Assembly: GCA_033850885.1 (NCBI GenBank)
Contig: JAWWPG010000035.1
Location: forward strand, 48,150 to 112,149
Source: JAWWPG01 sp033850885
GTDB lineage: Bacteria > Actinomycetota > Actinomycetes > Propionibacteriales > Nocardioidaceae
DNA length: 64,000 bases
Reading direction: 5' to 3'
Shown here: piece after piece, positions 25,733 through 36,662 of the stretch
How the letters are laid out: the number at the start of each line of letters is the position of its first letter
How positions within the stretch are numbered: position 1 is the first letter of the stretch
Position numbers and translations under genes: made by a program
Notes under the pieces: generated by a model
Database searches by the model: none
What the model saw: only the letters and a program-made list of their open reading frames with translations
Told to the model about the DNA's origin: nothing

Positions 25733-27507
25733 CCATGCACCTCCCTCGTGCCTCCGGTCGGGCTCTCGTCGCAGTCGTGCTCGGCCTCGGTCTGGTCGGC
25801 TGCGTCAGCCTGCCGGACAGCTCGTCGGTGCAGCGGGTCCGCGCCGTCGGTGTGCACACCCAACCGCCGCAGATCAGGTACTCGCCCCGCGGGCCGCAAC
25901 CTGGGGCGACCCAGACGGACGTCGTCAAGGGCTACCTGCAAGCCATGGAGGCGTTCCCGCCCGCTCCGGCGGTGGTGCGCGAGTACCTCACGCCGTCGGC
26001 CGCCACCACCTGGGAGCCCTCCCAGCAGCTGAGGGTCTACGACACCCCGGTCGCAACGGAAGGGCCGCCCGGGTACGTGTCGCTCAAGGCCCAGGTGCTG
26101 GGCTCGCTCGACGTCCGGGGGTCGTGGGTCTCGGCCACCCCGTCCGACAACACGCTCGACGAGACGCTGAAGATGGCGAAGGTCGACGGAGAGTGGCGGA
26201 TCGAGACGCCGCCGCTGGGCACGCTTCTCGACGAGGCCACCTTCAGCGACGACTACCACCAGTACTCGCTGTACTACTTCGACGCCACCCGCACCATCCT
26301 GACCCCCGACCCGGTGTTCGAGCTGCTCGGCCTGCACGCCAGCGCCACGGCTACCGCTCTCGTGCGGAACCTACTGCTCGGTCCTACCGTCTCGATGGGG
26401 GGCGTGGTCGGCAGCGCCGTGCCGACGACGACCCGGCTCACCGGAGTCGTCAGCGTGTCGGCGTCGGGGCTGGCCGACGTACCTCTGACGCGGGAGATCC
26501 AGTCCGTGTCCCCGACCTCGCTGAAGCTCTTCGCCGCCCAGCTGGCGTGGACCCTTCAGCAGGAGCGGCTCGGCATCAACCATGTGCGGCTCACAGCGGC
26601 CGGCCGGCCGGTTCCCGTCCAGGGCTTCGGCGACGTGTTCCCGGTGGACAGCTTCGACGGGTACGACCCCTCGATCTTCTCCGCCGGCAGGAGTCTGTAT
26701 GCCTTGTCGGACGGCCACCTGGTGACGCCGACCTCGAACGGCATGGTTGCCGTCCCGGGGCCACTGGGTGCCCTCTCCCAGGGCGCGCAGTCGGCAGCCA
26801 TCGCGCCAACCGGCCCGCTCGGCGCGCTGGTGACGAACAACCGCCGCACGGTCGTGGTGGGCGACTACGCGGGAGTTGCCAACGTGGTCGGCAACGCCGT
26901 CTGGTTCGAGGGCGGGACGGAGCTGCTCAAGCCCTCGTGGGATGGCCGCGATCTGTTGTGGGTCGTCGACAGGACCGCGCATGGAGCCGTGGTTCACGTG
27001 GTGACCAAATCCGGGTCGAGGGTCGTGGCCGCCCCCGGGATCGCCGGGCAGGACGTTCGCGCCTTCGCGGTGTCCCGGGACGGCTCGCGCTTCGCCGCCG
27101 TCATCGGCCGTGGCGACGCGTCGAGACTCGTGATCGCGATGGTCCGCCGTAGCCCCACCTCCGTGACGGAGGTGGGGCTCACCGACCCCTTGGTGGTGAC
27201 GAACGCGGATTTCGCACTCGTCGGGCTCAGCCAGCTGGCCTGGTACAGCCCTACCGCGGTGATCGTGCTCGCGCGGACCTCCGGCAGCGAGCCACAGCCC
27301 TATGAGATCGCCATCGACGGGTCCCACGTCCAGCCGACGAACGGCGTCCTCCCGATCCGCCCGGTGAGCCTCGCCGCCGGTGCGGACCCGGCTGTCCCGC
27401 CGGTCATCGGTTCAGCGGACGGGAAGCTGTACTCGCGGACCTCCGACCAGCAGTGGGCGCTGCTCCCGATCCGGCAGTCCCTGTTCGCACCCGTCTACCC
27501 CGGCTGA
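25729..27507 (+). CDS. lpqB: Lipoprotein LpqB
   Basis: LpqB is the membrane-anchored lipoprotein that interacts with MtrB and tunes MtrA phosphorylation. The 592-residue protein starts with a lipoprotein signal whose lipobox LVGC ends at Cys25. A GerMN domain follows (two repeats in the first 300 residues), then a beta-propeller-like C-terminal half of repeated hydrophobic strands. The ATG overlaps the mtrB stop (ATGA), so translation is coupled. Length and order are as in other actinobacteria. Confidence 0.95.
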   Translation: MTMHLPRASGRALVAVVLGLGLVGCVSLPDSSSVQRVRAVGVHTQPPQIRYSPRGPQPGATQTDVVKGYLQAMEAFPPAPAVVREYLTPSAATTWEPSQQLRVYDTPVATEGPPGYVSLKAQVLGSLDVRGSWVSATPSDNTLDETLKMAKVDGEWRIETPPLGTLLDEATFSDDYHQYSLYYFDATRTILTPDPVFELLGLHASATATALVRNLLLGPTVSMGGVVGSAVPTTTRLTGVVSVSASGLADVPLTREIQSVSPTSLKLFAAQLAWTLQQERLGINHVRLTAAGRPVPVQGFGDVFPVDSFDGYDPSIFSAGRSLYALSDGHLVTPTSNGMVAVPGPLGALSQGAQSAAIAPTGPLGALVTNNRRTVVVGDYAGVANVVGNAVWFEGGTELLKPSWDGRDLLWVVDRTAHGAVVHVVTKSGSRVVAAPGIAGQDVRAFAVSRDGSRFAAVIGRGDASRLVIAMVRRSPTSVTEVGLTDPLVVTNADFALVGLSQLAWYSPTAVIVLARTSGSEPQPYEIAIDGSHVQPTNGVLPIRPVSLAAGADPAVPPVIGSADGKLYSRTSDQQWALLPIRQSLFAPVYPG

Positions 27508-27604
27508 CGAGCCGGGAACCCACAGGGCATGGGTGTCCGTGTCCCCGTCCACAGCCCGGCGTAGGCCCGTCGCCTGCGCCTCCGGGGCGGGCGAGTCTGT
27601 CGTC

Positions 27605-28315
27605 ATGGCAGGCCTGCGAGACCTCACCGGTGCCGCCGCAGACCTTCTCCTCGGGAGCTGCTGCGTCGCCTGCAACCGACCAGGCCCGTCGCTCTGTCTT
27701 CGGTGCCGGACAGCTCTGGAGCGGCTGCCGGGTATCGCCTGGCCGACTCCCCGGCCCGCCCGACTGCCTCCTCCCTTTGCCGTCACCGCGTACGACGGTG
27801 CGGCGAAGGCCGCCATCCTCGCGCACAAGGAGCACTCCGTGCTGTCGCTGGCCGGCCCGCTGGGAAGGGCGTTGTCGCTCAGCGTGATGGCAGGTGTGGC
27901 CACCCTGCCGGGTACGGTCCGGCCGGGCCAGCTCCTGCTGGTGGCGCCGCCGACGTCCTCGGCAACCGTGCGCGAGCGTGGGCACGACCCGTTGGCACGC
28001 GTCGTGAGGTCGGCCCTGCGCGCGCTTCGGTCGGCAGGTGTCGACGCGGTCACCGCGCCGGTGCTGGAGCGAGATCGCGTCGTGGCTGACCAGGCCGGGT
28101 TGTCGGCGCAGTACCGGGCCGCCAACCTGGCGGACGCGTTCGCGGTCCGGCCACGGTGGGTGCGACGCATCGCCGGCAGGCCGGTCGTGGTCGTCGATGA
28201 CGTTCTCACCACCGGGACCACCGCGGGCGAGGTGGCTCGGGTCCTCCACTCGGCAGGTGCCGAGGTTCTCGCAGTGGCGGTCATTGCCGCGACCCGGAAG
28301 CGGAGCCGCGGCTGA
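27605..28315 (+). CDS. ComF-family phosphoribosyltransferase-like protein
   Basis: A 236-residue ComF/GntX-like protein. The N-terminus has a zinc-binding pair of cysteine motifs (SCCVACNRPGPSLCLRC). The C-terminal half is a type I phosphoribosyltransferase fold with the PRPP loop VVVVDDVLTTGTTAGE and the ALLAHKEH-like segment AILAHKEHS. Homologues aid uptake or handling of transforming DNA, but the reaction is not established. It follows lpqB after 97 bp, the same place as Rv3242c. The ATG at 27605 fits the conserved start, although its ribosome site is weak. Confidence 0.88.
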   Translation: MAGLRDLTGAAADLLLGSCCVACNRPGPSLCLRCRTALERLPGIAWPTPRPARLPPPFAVTAYDGAAKAAILAHKEHSVLSLAGPLGRALSLSVMAGVATLPGTVRPGQLLLVAPPTSSATVRERGHDPLARVVRSALRALRSAGVDAVTAPVLERDRVVADQAGLSAQYRAANLADAFAVRPRWVRRIAGRPVVVVDDVLTTGTTAGEVARVLHSAGAEVLAVAVIAATRKRSRG

Positions 28316-28359
28316 GGCGGGCGGGTCGTCGGCTCGGGGACGGCCTCCGCCTCGCTGGC

Positions 28360-28390
28360 TTAGGCGCGGCCAGGTACCACCCATTAAGGT
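28360..28390 (+). promoter_or_regulatory. Promoter of the hpf leader RNA
   Basis: TTAGGC (28360-28365) and TAAGGT (28385-28390), spacer 19 nt. Transcription would begin near 28397, just before the 5-prime arm of the closing stem of the leader RNA. Confidence 0.4.
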
Positions 28391-28399
28391 TTGGGGCAT

Positions 28400-28672
28400 G
28401 GCACCCACCCGGGTCCGTGGTTGCGCCTTCAGGGTCTCGAGGGCTCGAGGCCCTGTCCGGCAAGCCGATGCCAGCCGCAGGCGAAACGGCCCACGTAAGG
28501 ACGTCAGGCAGCTGATGCCTGTCGCCCGATCACGGAGCGGCTTAGGAGTAAGTCCTGCCCCACCGGCAGACACCATGTCTGCCGCCCCGGGAGAAGACGT
28601 GCGTGGCAGCAAGCTGCAAAGGTCTCAGCAGGCGAGTGTGGGGTCGAAGACCAGGTCGGCCGGGTGGGTGCC
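28400..28672 (+). ncRNA. Large structured leader RNA upstream of hpf, raiA-motif-like
   Basis: A 13-nt arm at 28400-28412 (GGCACCCACCCGG) is perfectly complementary to 28660-28672, closing a domain of 273 nt. Inside are several strong local hairpins: CAGGG/CCCTG with inner CTCGAG repeats (28430-28455), CAGGCA/TGCCTG (28505-28521), CTTA/TAAG (28541-28552), GGCAGACA/TGTCTGCC (28565-28583) and GCAGC/GCTGC near 28606-28618. The run carries no plausible gene and ends about 50 nt before the hpf ribosome site. A conserved structured RNA class called raiA has been described upstream of raiA/hpf genes in Firmicutes and Actinobacteria; position and size fit. Whether it is cis-acting or a separate RNA is not known here. 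Confidence 0.7.
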
Positions 28673-28730
28673 GCCTGCCAACAGAAGCGCCCTGGGTCGT
28701 CGAGGGCCTTCCTACCACCAGGAGGCACGT

Positions 28731-29342
28731 GTGGAGGTCGTGGTCAAGGGTCGTCACTACGAGGTCTCGGACCGGTTCCGTGCCCATGTCGAGGAGAAGC
28801 TGAGTCGGCTCGAGAAGTACGACCAGCGGATCATCCGGGTCGACGTCGAGGTGTGCAAGGAGCCGAACCCCAGGTTGGCAGACCAGTCGGTGCGGGTCGA
28901 GATCACGATTCGCAGCAGCGGCCCGCTGATCCGGGCCGAGGCAGCAGCCGAAGACAAGATGTCGGCCCTCGACAAGGCGTTCTCCCGGCTCACCGCCCAG
29001 GCCCGCAAGGCCTCTGACCGGCGGAGGATCCATCGAGGGTCACGCACACCCGTGTCCCTCGCGCAGGCGCTGGCTGCCCAGCCGGTCGACGACGGGTCCG
29101 GGTCCCAGGATGGCCAAGGCCCCGACCGCACCGAGGGTCCCGTCACGGTGGTGGGCGACGGTCCGCTCGTCGTACGCGAGAAGCGGCATTCGGCTGACCC
29201 GATGACCCTGGACCAGGCCCTCTATGAGATGGAGCTGGTAGGGCATGACTTCTTCCTCTTCATCGACAGCGATACCTCCTTGGCCGCCGTCGTCTACCGA
29301 CGGAAGGGCTATGACTACGGAGTCATCAGGCTCGGGAGCTGA
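28731..29342 (+). CDS. hpf: Long-form ribosome hibernation promoting factor
   Basis: Long HPF binds the 30S decoding centre and pairs ribosomes into inactive 100S dimers in stationary phase. The 203-residue protein has the N-terminal ribosome-binding fold (VEVVVKGRHYEVSDRFRAHV ... ALDKAFSRLTAQ), a variable linker and the C-terminal dimerisation domain (MTLDQALYEMELVGHDFFLF ... YDYGVIRLGS). I use the GTG at 28731, 5 nt after GGAGG; longer readings would run through the structured leader. It replaces Rv3241c in the conserved order between comF and secA. Confidence 0.95.
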   Translation: MEVVVKGRHYEVSDRFRAHVEEKLSRLEKYDQRIIRVDVEVCKEPNPRLADQSVRVEITIRSSGPLIRAEAAAEDKMSALDKAFSRLTAQARKASDRRRIHRGSRTPVSLAQALAAQPVDDGSGSQDGQGPDRTEGPVTVVGDGPLVVREKRHSADPMTLDQALYEMELVGHDFFLFIDSDTSLAAVVYRRKGYDYGVIRLGS

Positions 29343-29406
29343 CCCGCCGTTTACGGTGTACGCCAAGCGCAGCCGGAAGTCCCGCGACTATGGAAGAATG
29401 CCCGCG

Positions 29407-30093
29407 ATGGGTGACGTGGTGGACTTTCCAGCCGAGCGCGAGGCAATCAGAGTCGCCGTAGTAGATGACCAGGAGCTATTCCGGCGTGGTCTCGTGATGC
29501 TGCTCGCTGCCGAGGACGACATCGACGTCGTCGGGGAGGCCTCGAGCGGCGACGGCGCCACCGAGATCGCGGAGCGCGCGGCGCCTGACGTGATGCTTCT
29601 CGACGTCCGGATGCCGAAGCTGTCGGGGATCGAGGCCTGTGCCCTCATCAAGGACCACGCGCCGGCCGTCCAGATCATCATGCTCACGGCGTCCGACGAG
29701 GAGACAGATCTTTATGACGCGATCAAGAACGGCGCGTCGGGCTACCTCCTCAAGGACTCGTCGATCGACGAGGTGGCCCAGGCCGTCCGGCTGGTGGCCG
29801 GCGGCCAGTCGCTGATCAGCCCGATGATGGCGGCAAAGCTGATCGCCGAGTTCAAGGCCATCTCGGGCTCGGAGGTCAAGCCCATCCGGCTGCCCAGGCT
29901 CACAGACCGTGAGCTCGAGGTCCTGAACCTGGTCGCCCGCGGTCTCAACAACCGGGAGATCGCCGACAAGCTCTTCATCAGCGAGAACACCGTCAAGAAC
30001 CACGTGCGGAACATTCTGGAGAAGCTGCAGCTGCACTCGCGGATCGAGGCCGTGATGTACGCCGTACGGCAGCGCCTGCTCGACGTCCCGTGA
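29407..30093 (+). CDS. NarL/LuxR-type response regulator, orphan
   Basis: A 228-residue regulator: a receiver domain with VVDDQELFRRGL, phospho-Asp in MLLDVRMPKLSG and YLLKDSSIDE, then a GerE helix-turn-helix (LTDRELEVLNLVARGLNNREIADKLFISENTVKNHVRNI, quoted as one known motif in parts: LTDRELEVL, NNREIAD, ENTVKNHV). No histidine kinase gene is adjacent. ATG 29407 gives the usual length; an ATG at 29398 three codons earlier is possible. Its stop overlaps the glycosylase gene by 4 bp, so the two are coupled. Streptomyces has a similar regulator between hpf and secA. Confidence 0.9.
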   Translation: MGDVVDFPAEREAIRVAVVDDQELFRRGLVMLLAAEDDIDVVGEASSGDGATEIAERAAPDVMLLDVRMPKLSGIEACALIKDHAPAVQIIMLTASDEETDLYDAIKNGASGYLLKDSSIDEVAQAVRLVAGGQSLISPMMAAKLIAEFKAISGSEVKPIRLPRLTDRELEVLNLVARGLNNREIADKLFISENTVKNHVRNILEKLQLHSRIEAVMYAVRQRLLDVP

Positions 30094-31289
30094 CGGTGTC
30101 CCTTTCGAAGGTGCAGGCCCGCAGGATCGCCGTCGCTGCCCAAGGCTTCCTCGACCCGCCGCACGCCACCTCGACGATGCGCACGCTGGAACGAACCGTC
30201 TCACGGGTCGGGGTGATCCAGGTCGACTCCGTCAACGTTCTCCAACGTGCCCACTACATGCCGTTCTACTCCCGGATGGGGCCATACGACGAGGACCTGC
30301 TTCGGCGGGCATCGCAACGCAGGCCGCGCCGGCTGATCGAGTACTGGGCTCACGTGCAGGCGCTCATGCCCGTCGACCTGTGGCCGGTGATGCGACACCG
30401 AATGGACTCCTACCGCGCGCGTGCCGGCAAGTGGTACTCCGTCCAGGCGAACCCCGGGCTCGAAGCCTCGCTGCTGGCCGAGCTGCGCGAACGCGGGGCG
30501 TCCACCGCCCGAGACCTCGACGACGGGCTGCCGCGCAAGAAGGAGAACTGGGGTTGGAACTGGTCCGAGACCCGCAAGGTGCTGGACTTCCTCTTCGTGG
30601 TCGGGGACGTGGCGATCGCCGGCCGCAACGGCCAGTTCGAGGTGGTGTACGACCTGCCCGAGCGGGTGCTGCCAAGGCAGGTGCTCGACCGCCCGATCCC
30701 CCCGCTCGGGCAGGCGCATCGTGAGCTGGTGCGCCGTGCCGCGGTCTCGCACGGCGTCGCCACCATCCAGTGCCTGCGCGACTACTACCGGATGGGTGTC
30801 GCCGAGGTGGGGCCGGCCGTCCGCGCCCTGGTCGAGTCGGGGGAGCTCGAGGAGGCGCGCATCGAGGGCTGGGACCGTCCCGCCTACCTGCACCGGGACG
30901 CGCGGCTGCCCCGCAAGGTCCAGGCACGGGCCCTGCTCAGCCCGTTCGACCCGCTCTGCTGGGAGCGTAACCGGACCGAGCACCTCTTCGACTTCCACTA
31001 CCGGATCGAGATCTACGTGCCGCAACCCAAACGGGTCTACGGCTACTACGTGCTCCCGTTCCTGCTCGGGGACCGGATGGTCGCCAGGGTGGACCTCAAG
31101 GCGGACCGGTCGAACCGTCGGCTGCTGGTCAAGGGTGCCTACGCCGAGGACTCTGCGCCCCCCGACACCGCCGAGGAGCTGGCAGGTGAGCTGCTGAGGC
31201 TGGCCGGGTGGCTCGGTCTCGAGTCGGTGGTGGTGGAGCGGCGCGGAGACCTGGCCCCCCGGCTCGCGGCGGCGAACCACGGGTTCTGA
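30090..31289 (+). CDS. AlkX/YcaQ-like DNA glycosylase
   Basis: A 399-residue winged-helix protein of the HTH_42 (AlkZ/YcaQ) superfamily, which removes alkylated bases and opens interstrand crosslinks. The catalytic motif near residues 44-46 reads Q-V-D (in GVIQVDSVNVLQRAHY), so it belongs to the Q-x-D, AlkX/YcaQ-like group rather than the Q-x-Q AlkZ group of antibiotic clusters. Later segments LLSPFDPLCWERNRTEHLFDF (shown short: SPFDPLCWER) and YYVLPFLLGDRMVARVDLK are typical. The GTG overlaps the response-regulator stop. Housekeeping repair of crosslinks is the likely role. Confidence 0.88.
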   Translation: MTVSLSKVQARRIAVAAQGFLDPPHATSTMRTLERTVSRVGVIQVDSVNVLQRAHYMPFYSRMGPYDEDLLRRASQRRPRRLIEYWAHVQALMPVDLWPVMRHRMDSYRARAGKWYSVQANPGLEASLLAELRERGASTARDLDDGLPRKKENWGWNWSETRKVLDFLFVVGDVAIAGRNGQFEVVYDLPERVLPRQVLDRPIPPLGQAHRELVRRAAVSHGVATIQCLRDYYRMGVAEVGPAVRALVESGELEEARIEGWDRPAYLHRDARLPRKVQARALLSPFDPLCWERNRTEHLFDFHYRIEIYVPQPKRVYGYYVLPFLLGDRMVARVDLKADRSNRRLLVKGAYAEDSAPPDTAEELAGELLRLAGWLGLESVVVERRGDLAPRLAAANHGF

Positions 31290-31349
31290 GGCTGGGCCCG
31301 GCCGTCGACGACCGCGTACAGGACTGGCCGGGCCTCTCGCCGAGTCGCC

Positions 31350-31355
31350 TAGGAT
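31350..31355 (+). promoter_or_regulatory. -10 box of secA
   Basis: TAGGAT would start transcription near 31362, giving a leader of about 58 nt with AGGAG 7 nt before the GTG at 31420. Confidence 0.45.
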
Positions 31356-31419
31356 GGGCTCGGGGTCGGTGTCGACCGACCTGCGCCGAACGTCAACGAG
31401 TCATGCCAGGAGCAACCCC

Positions 31420-34338
<2,919 letters not shown>

Positions 34339-34369
34339 CGCGCCCGTCGGCGCCGGGGTCTCGTCCCGA

Positions 34370-34909
34370 TCAGCCGAAGCAGATCGCCGTGCAGAGCCAG
34401 CGGTCGTTCTCGTAGTCCAGGCGCGCGGCGATGGCCCGGGACCGACCGCTGAACGTGATCCGGGCGGCGACCTCGGCGGACCTGGAGGTCGGCTGGCACA
34501 CCCGGACCGTGGCAACCTGCTGGCGGGACGCCCGCACTCCCGCGGTTGTCCGGTGGCGGGCGACAACTCGCCGTCGTCCTGCGATGTCGGCGTAGACCAG
34601 CCTGCTCGTCCAGCGGATGAGCTGGGTCAGCGGCCGGTCGCTCGCGATCACCTCGACGACCGCCTGGATGAACGTCACCGCCCACGCCTCCGCGGTCGGC
34701 TGGCCTGCGGAGCGGGTGGCGTGCGGTACGACGACCAAGGCCTTGGAGTACGGGTCCGTCTCGATCCCGGCCGCCAGCGGATAGCGCAACGCAAGCGCGC
34801 CTTGCGTGTAGGAAGCGGGATCGGCGAGGCCGTCGACGGGTTGCCAGCTGCGGTGTGCGGATAGCGGGAGGCGCTGGACGACCGGGTTGGGTCGGGCGAG
34901 TGGGGTCAT
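34370..34909 (-). CDS. DUF6459 (Rv3235-family) protein
   Basis: A 179-residue protein of the actinobacterial Rv3235 family, function unknown. The conserved part is the C-terminal 110 residues: AWAVTFIQAVVEVIASDRPLTQLIRW, then SRQQVATVRVCQP and RSRAIAARLDYENDRWLCTAI (segments shown). The N-terminus is variable and Pro-rich. In this family the gene follows a LysM membrane protein, as here: its ATG overlaps the LysM stop codon (ATGA). Its other neighbours in this window are an excisionase-type HTH protein and CpaB/CpaE-like proteins. Confidence 0.8.
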   Translation of the reverse strand: MTPLARPNPVVQRLPLSAHRSWQPVDGLADPASYTQGALALRYPLAAGIETDPYSKALVVVPHATRSAGQPTAEAWAVTFIQAVVEVIASDRPLTQLIRWTSRLVYADIAGRRRVVARHRTTAGVRASRQQVATVRVCQPTSRSAEVAARITFSGRSRAIAARLDYENDRWLCTAICFG

Positions 34910-35173
34910 GGTTTGCCTTCCGGAGCGATGAGGGTCATTCCGGGGAAGATGAGGTCGGGGTCACCCCCGATGGTCGCGCGGTTCAGCGCATAGAGCCGGC
35001 GGGTGAGCGTCTCGACGTCCAGATCGGACGCGCCGCCGGGCAGCCGGCTCTCCGCGATGCGCCACAAGGAGTCGCCCGGGCGTACGACGATGCGGACGTG
35101 CCGCTTCGCGTGGCCCCGCGGGCTGGTGGGGAGGTCGGGCAGGGGAAGCCCCCCCAGGCGGAGACTCAGACAC
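34906..35173 (-). pseudogene. C-terminal LysM part of a frameshifted membrane protein
   Basis: This frame encodes LPLPDLPTSPRG followed by one LysM domain (RIVVRPGDSLWRIAESRLPGG ... DPDLIFPGMTLIAP) and stops at 34906-34908. No ATG, GTG or TTG lies in frame between the end of the membrane part at 35166 and the LysM domain, so it has no start of its own. It needs the preceding frame plus a -1 shift (one extra base) to be made. The LysM residues themselves look intact and codon use is normal, which suggests a recent lesion, a base-calling error or programmed frameshifting. LysM domains bind peptidoglycan GlcNAc. Confidence 0.6.
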
Positions 35174-35582
35174 GGCGAGTGGCAGTTCGGGGAATGCCCT
35201 TCACCCTCGCCCCAGACCGGCGCGCGACGCCCACCGGTGCAGCGATCCCGACGCCGCAGCAGACGGCCACCAGACGGCGGCAGGTTACGGGCGCGACCCG
35301 GCCGCAGATCCCGGCCAGCCGCGGGGCACGGACGCGCAGGACCGACGTCGCCGCCAGCCCGCACGCCGTCGTGAAACCGCAGACCGCGGCCAGGCACAAG
35401 CCGGCAGCCAGGTCCTGGACGAGGCGATCCACCGTCCACTCGTCCGTCGCCACGGTCCCCGACTGCACGGCGCGGACGAGCTCGAGCGTCTGGGCACCGG
35501 TGGCCCACCAGGCGAGCACGACGAGGGCTATCGCGATCGAGGCGATGCCGATCACGCCGAGCCCCCGGAGGCCAGTTCTCAT
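35166..35582 (-). CDS. N-terminal membrane part of the LysM protein
   Basis: A 138-residue reading frame with an N-terminal span (VIGIASIAIALVVLAWW), a short loop, two more hydrophobic stretches (LAAGLCLAAVCGFTTACGLAATSVL and LVAVCCGVGIAAPVGVA, quoted in part) and a basic end. It stops at 35166 just before the LysM-coding frame. Intact actinobacterial homologues, as I recall them, join these membrane spans to a C-terminal LysM domain in one protein, so this is probably the front half of a broken or frameshifted gene. The ATG at 35582 has AAGGA 8 nt upstream. The first gene of a minus-strand set with LysM and DUF6459. Confidence 0.65.
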   Translation of the reverse strand: MRTGLRGLGVIGIASIAIALVVLAWWATGAQTLELVRAVQSGTVATDEWTVDRLVQDLAAGLCLAAVCGFTTACGLAATSVLRVRAPRLAGICGRVAPVTCRRLVAVCCGVGIAAPVGVARRSGARVKGIPRTATRRV

Positions 35583-35711
35583 CGTGGGATTCCTTTGTTT
35601 GCGTGTGTTTACCTGTAGTAACCTACGTTGACCCAAAGTGTCAAGTGTTTGGCCACCGCGGATCGCATAGGGTCGGAGCTTGTCGCGGGTGACGACGAGG
35701 AGGTGGCTCCC

Positions 35712-36275
35712 GTGCGGTGGAGCGAGCTGTTCGACGACCTCGAGGCTCGCGCGGACTCACTCGTGCGGGCCGAGCGCGAGACCGAGGTCGCCGATCGGAC
35801 GCGCGCGGAGATCGGCCGGCTCGTGCTGCTCAACCGTTTGCGGTCCGGCGTCGGGCGGGAGCTCTCGTTGCGCGTGCTGGGCTGTGGCGCGGTCATCGGC
35901 ACGCTCGAGCGGGTGGGCACCGACTGGCTGCTACTGACCTGTCCCCAGGAAATCGTCGTGCCGGTTGCGGCGGTGGCCACGGTCGTCGACCTGCCCTGGG
36001 AGTCGGTCAGCCCGGAGGGTGTCGGCGCGGTGACGAGCCGGCTCACCCTGGCCTCGGCGATGCGGGCACTGGCGGTCGACCGGGCCCGGGTCGTCGTAGT
36101 GCTCCGGGACGGTACGTCGTTCTCGGGCACTCCCGACCGCGTCGGAGGCGACTTCCTCGACATCGCCGTCCACCAGGGCGACTCTGCTCCGCGCGCGGCT
36201 GCCGTCACGATGCGGGCGACCGTCGCCTACGAGGCGATCAGCAAGGTGGTTCGCGAGGCCGCAGCCTGGGCGTGA
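35712..36275 (+). CDS. Conserved actinobacterial hypothetical protein
   Basis: A 187-residue protein without a family name I can give. It begins RWSELFDDLEARADSLVRAERETEVADRTRAEIGRL (a helical, charged start; only parts conserved), then beta-rich segments with a repeated pattern: VLGCGAVIGTLERVGTDWLLL and VVVVLRDGTSFSGTPDRVGGDFLDIAV. The two beta parts look like a duplicated small-barrel fold. No signal peptide or span. The GTG at 35712 is chosen for GAGGAGG 8 nt upstream; an in-frame GTG at 35703 overlaps that site. Divergent from the LysM gene and convergent with the HTH gene. Cytoplasmic. Confidence 0.75.
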   Translation: MRWSELFDDLEARADSLVRAERETEVADRTRAEIGRLVLLNRLRSGVGRELSLRVLGCGAVIGTLERVGTDWLLLTCPQEIVVPVAAVATVVDLPWESVSPEGVGAVTSRLTLASAMRALAVDRARVVVVLRDGTSFSGTPDRVGGDFLDIAVHQGDSAPRAAAVTMRATVAYEAISKVVREAAAWA

Positions 36276-36291
36276 GACCGGTCGGCCGGTC
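36276..36291. terminator. Hairpin between convergent genes
   Basis: GACCGG and CCGGTC pair around TCGG exactly where two convergent genes end, 14 bp apart. It could serve both directions. Confidence 0.5.
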
Positions 36292-36538
36292 AATCCGTAG
36301 GTGCCGGCTCCTCGCCCACGAACGGATGGTCGGCGATGAACTGCCGGGTCGACCGGTAGGCCTCCGCGATGTAGGTCTCGAGCTCGCTCGACTCCACCCT
36401 CCACTGGCCACGGCCGCCGATCTTGATGGCGGGCAGGTCGCCTCGCCTTACCAGCGCGTAGACCTGCGAGACCGAGATACTGAGAACCTCGGCGACCTCC
36501 GTCAGCGGGAGGAACCGCGGGGGAGAGCCTGTCGCCAT
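36290..36538 (-). CDS. Excisionase/BldC-type helix-turn-helix protein
   Basis: An 82-residue DNA-binding protein with a MerR-like winged helix: LPLTEVAEVLSISVSQVYALVRRGDLPAIKIGGRGQWRVE (segments LTEVAEVL, SVSQVYALVRRG, AIKIGGRGQWRV). This is the excisionase/BldC fold. A short acidic tail follows. No integrase lies nearby, so a chromosomal regulator is more likely than a phage excisionase. The ATG at 36538 fits; upstream extension has no support. It diverges from the CpaB-like gene and could control it through the shared 124-bp intergenic region. Confidence 0.85.
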   Translation of the reverse strand: MATGSPPRFLPLTEVAEVLSISVSQVYALVRRGDLPAIKIGGRGQWRVESSELETYIAEAYRSTRQFIADHPFVGEEPAPTD

Positions 36539-36662
36539 GGTGCGAGTGTGCCACGGGGGCGGCGACGTGCGGAGACGATGTTCGTCGGCTGTGGACGACC
36601 CGTGCGGCTCTCGGCGACAGTCGGCAGAATGAGCGGGTGCCCGCCCGTCCCGAGGTTCCACC

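Noticed and set aside
30201..31280. Long minus-strand frame opposite the DNA glycosylase
   Set aside because: It is a His/Val/Arg-rich shadow of a clearly conserved plus-strand gene.
36290..36538. Phage excisionase
   Set aside because: The fold fits, but there is no integrase or other phage gene nearby and the neighbours are conserved chromosomal genes.
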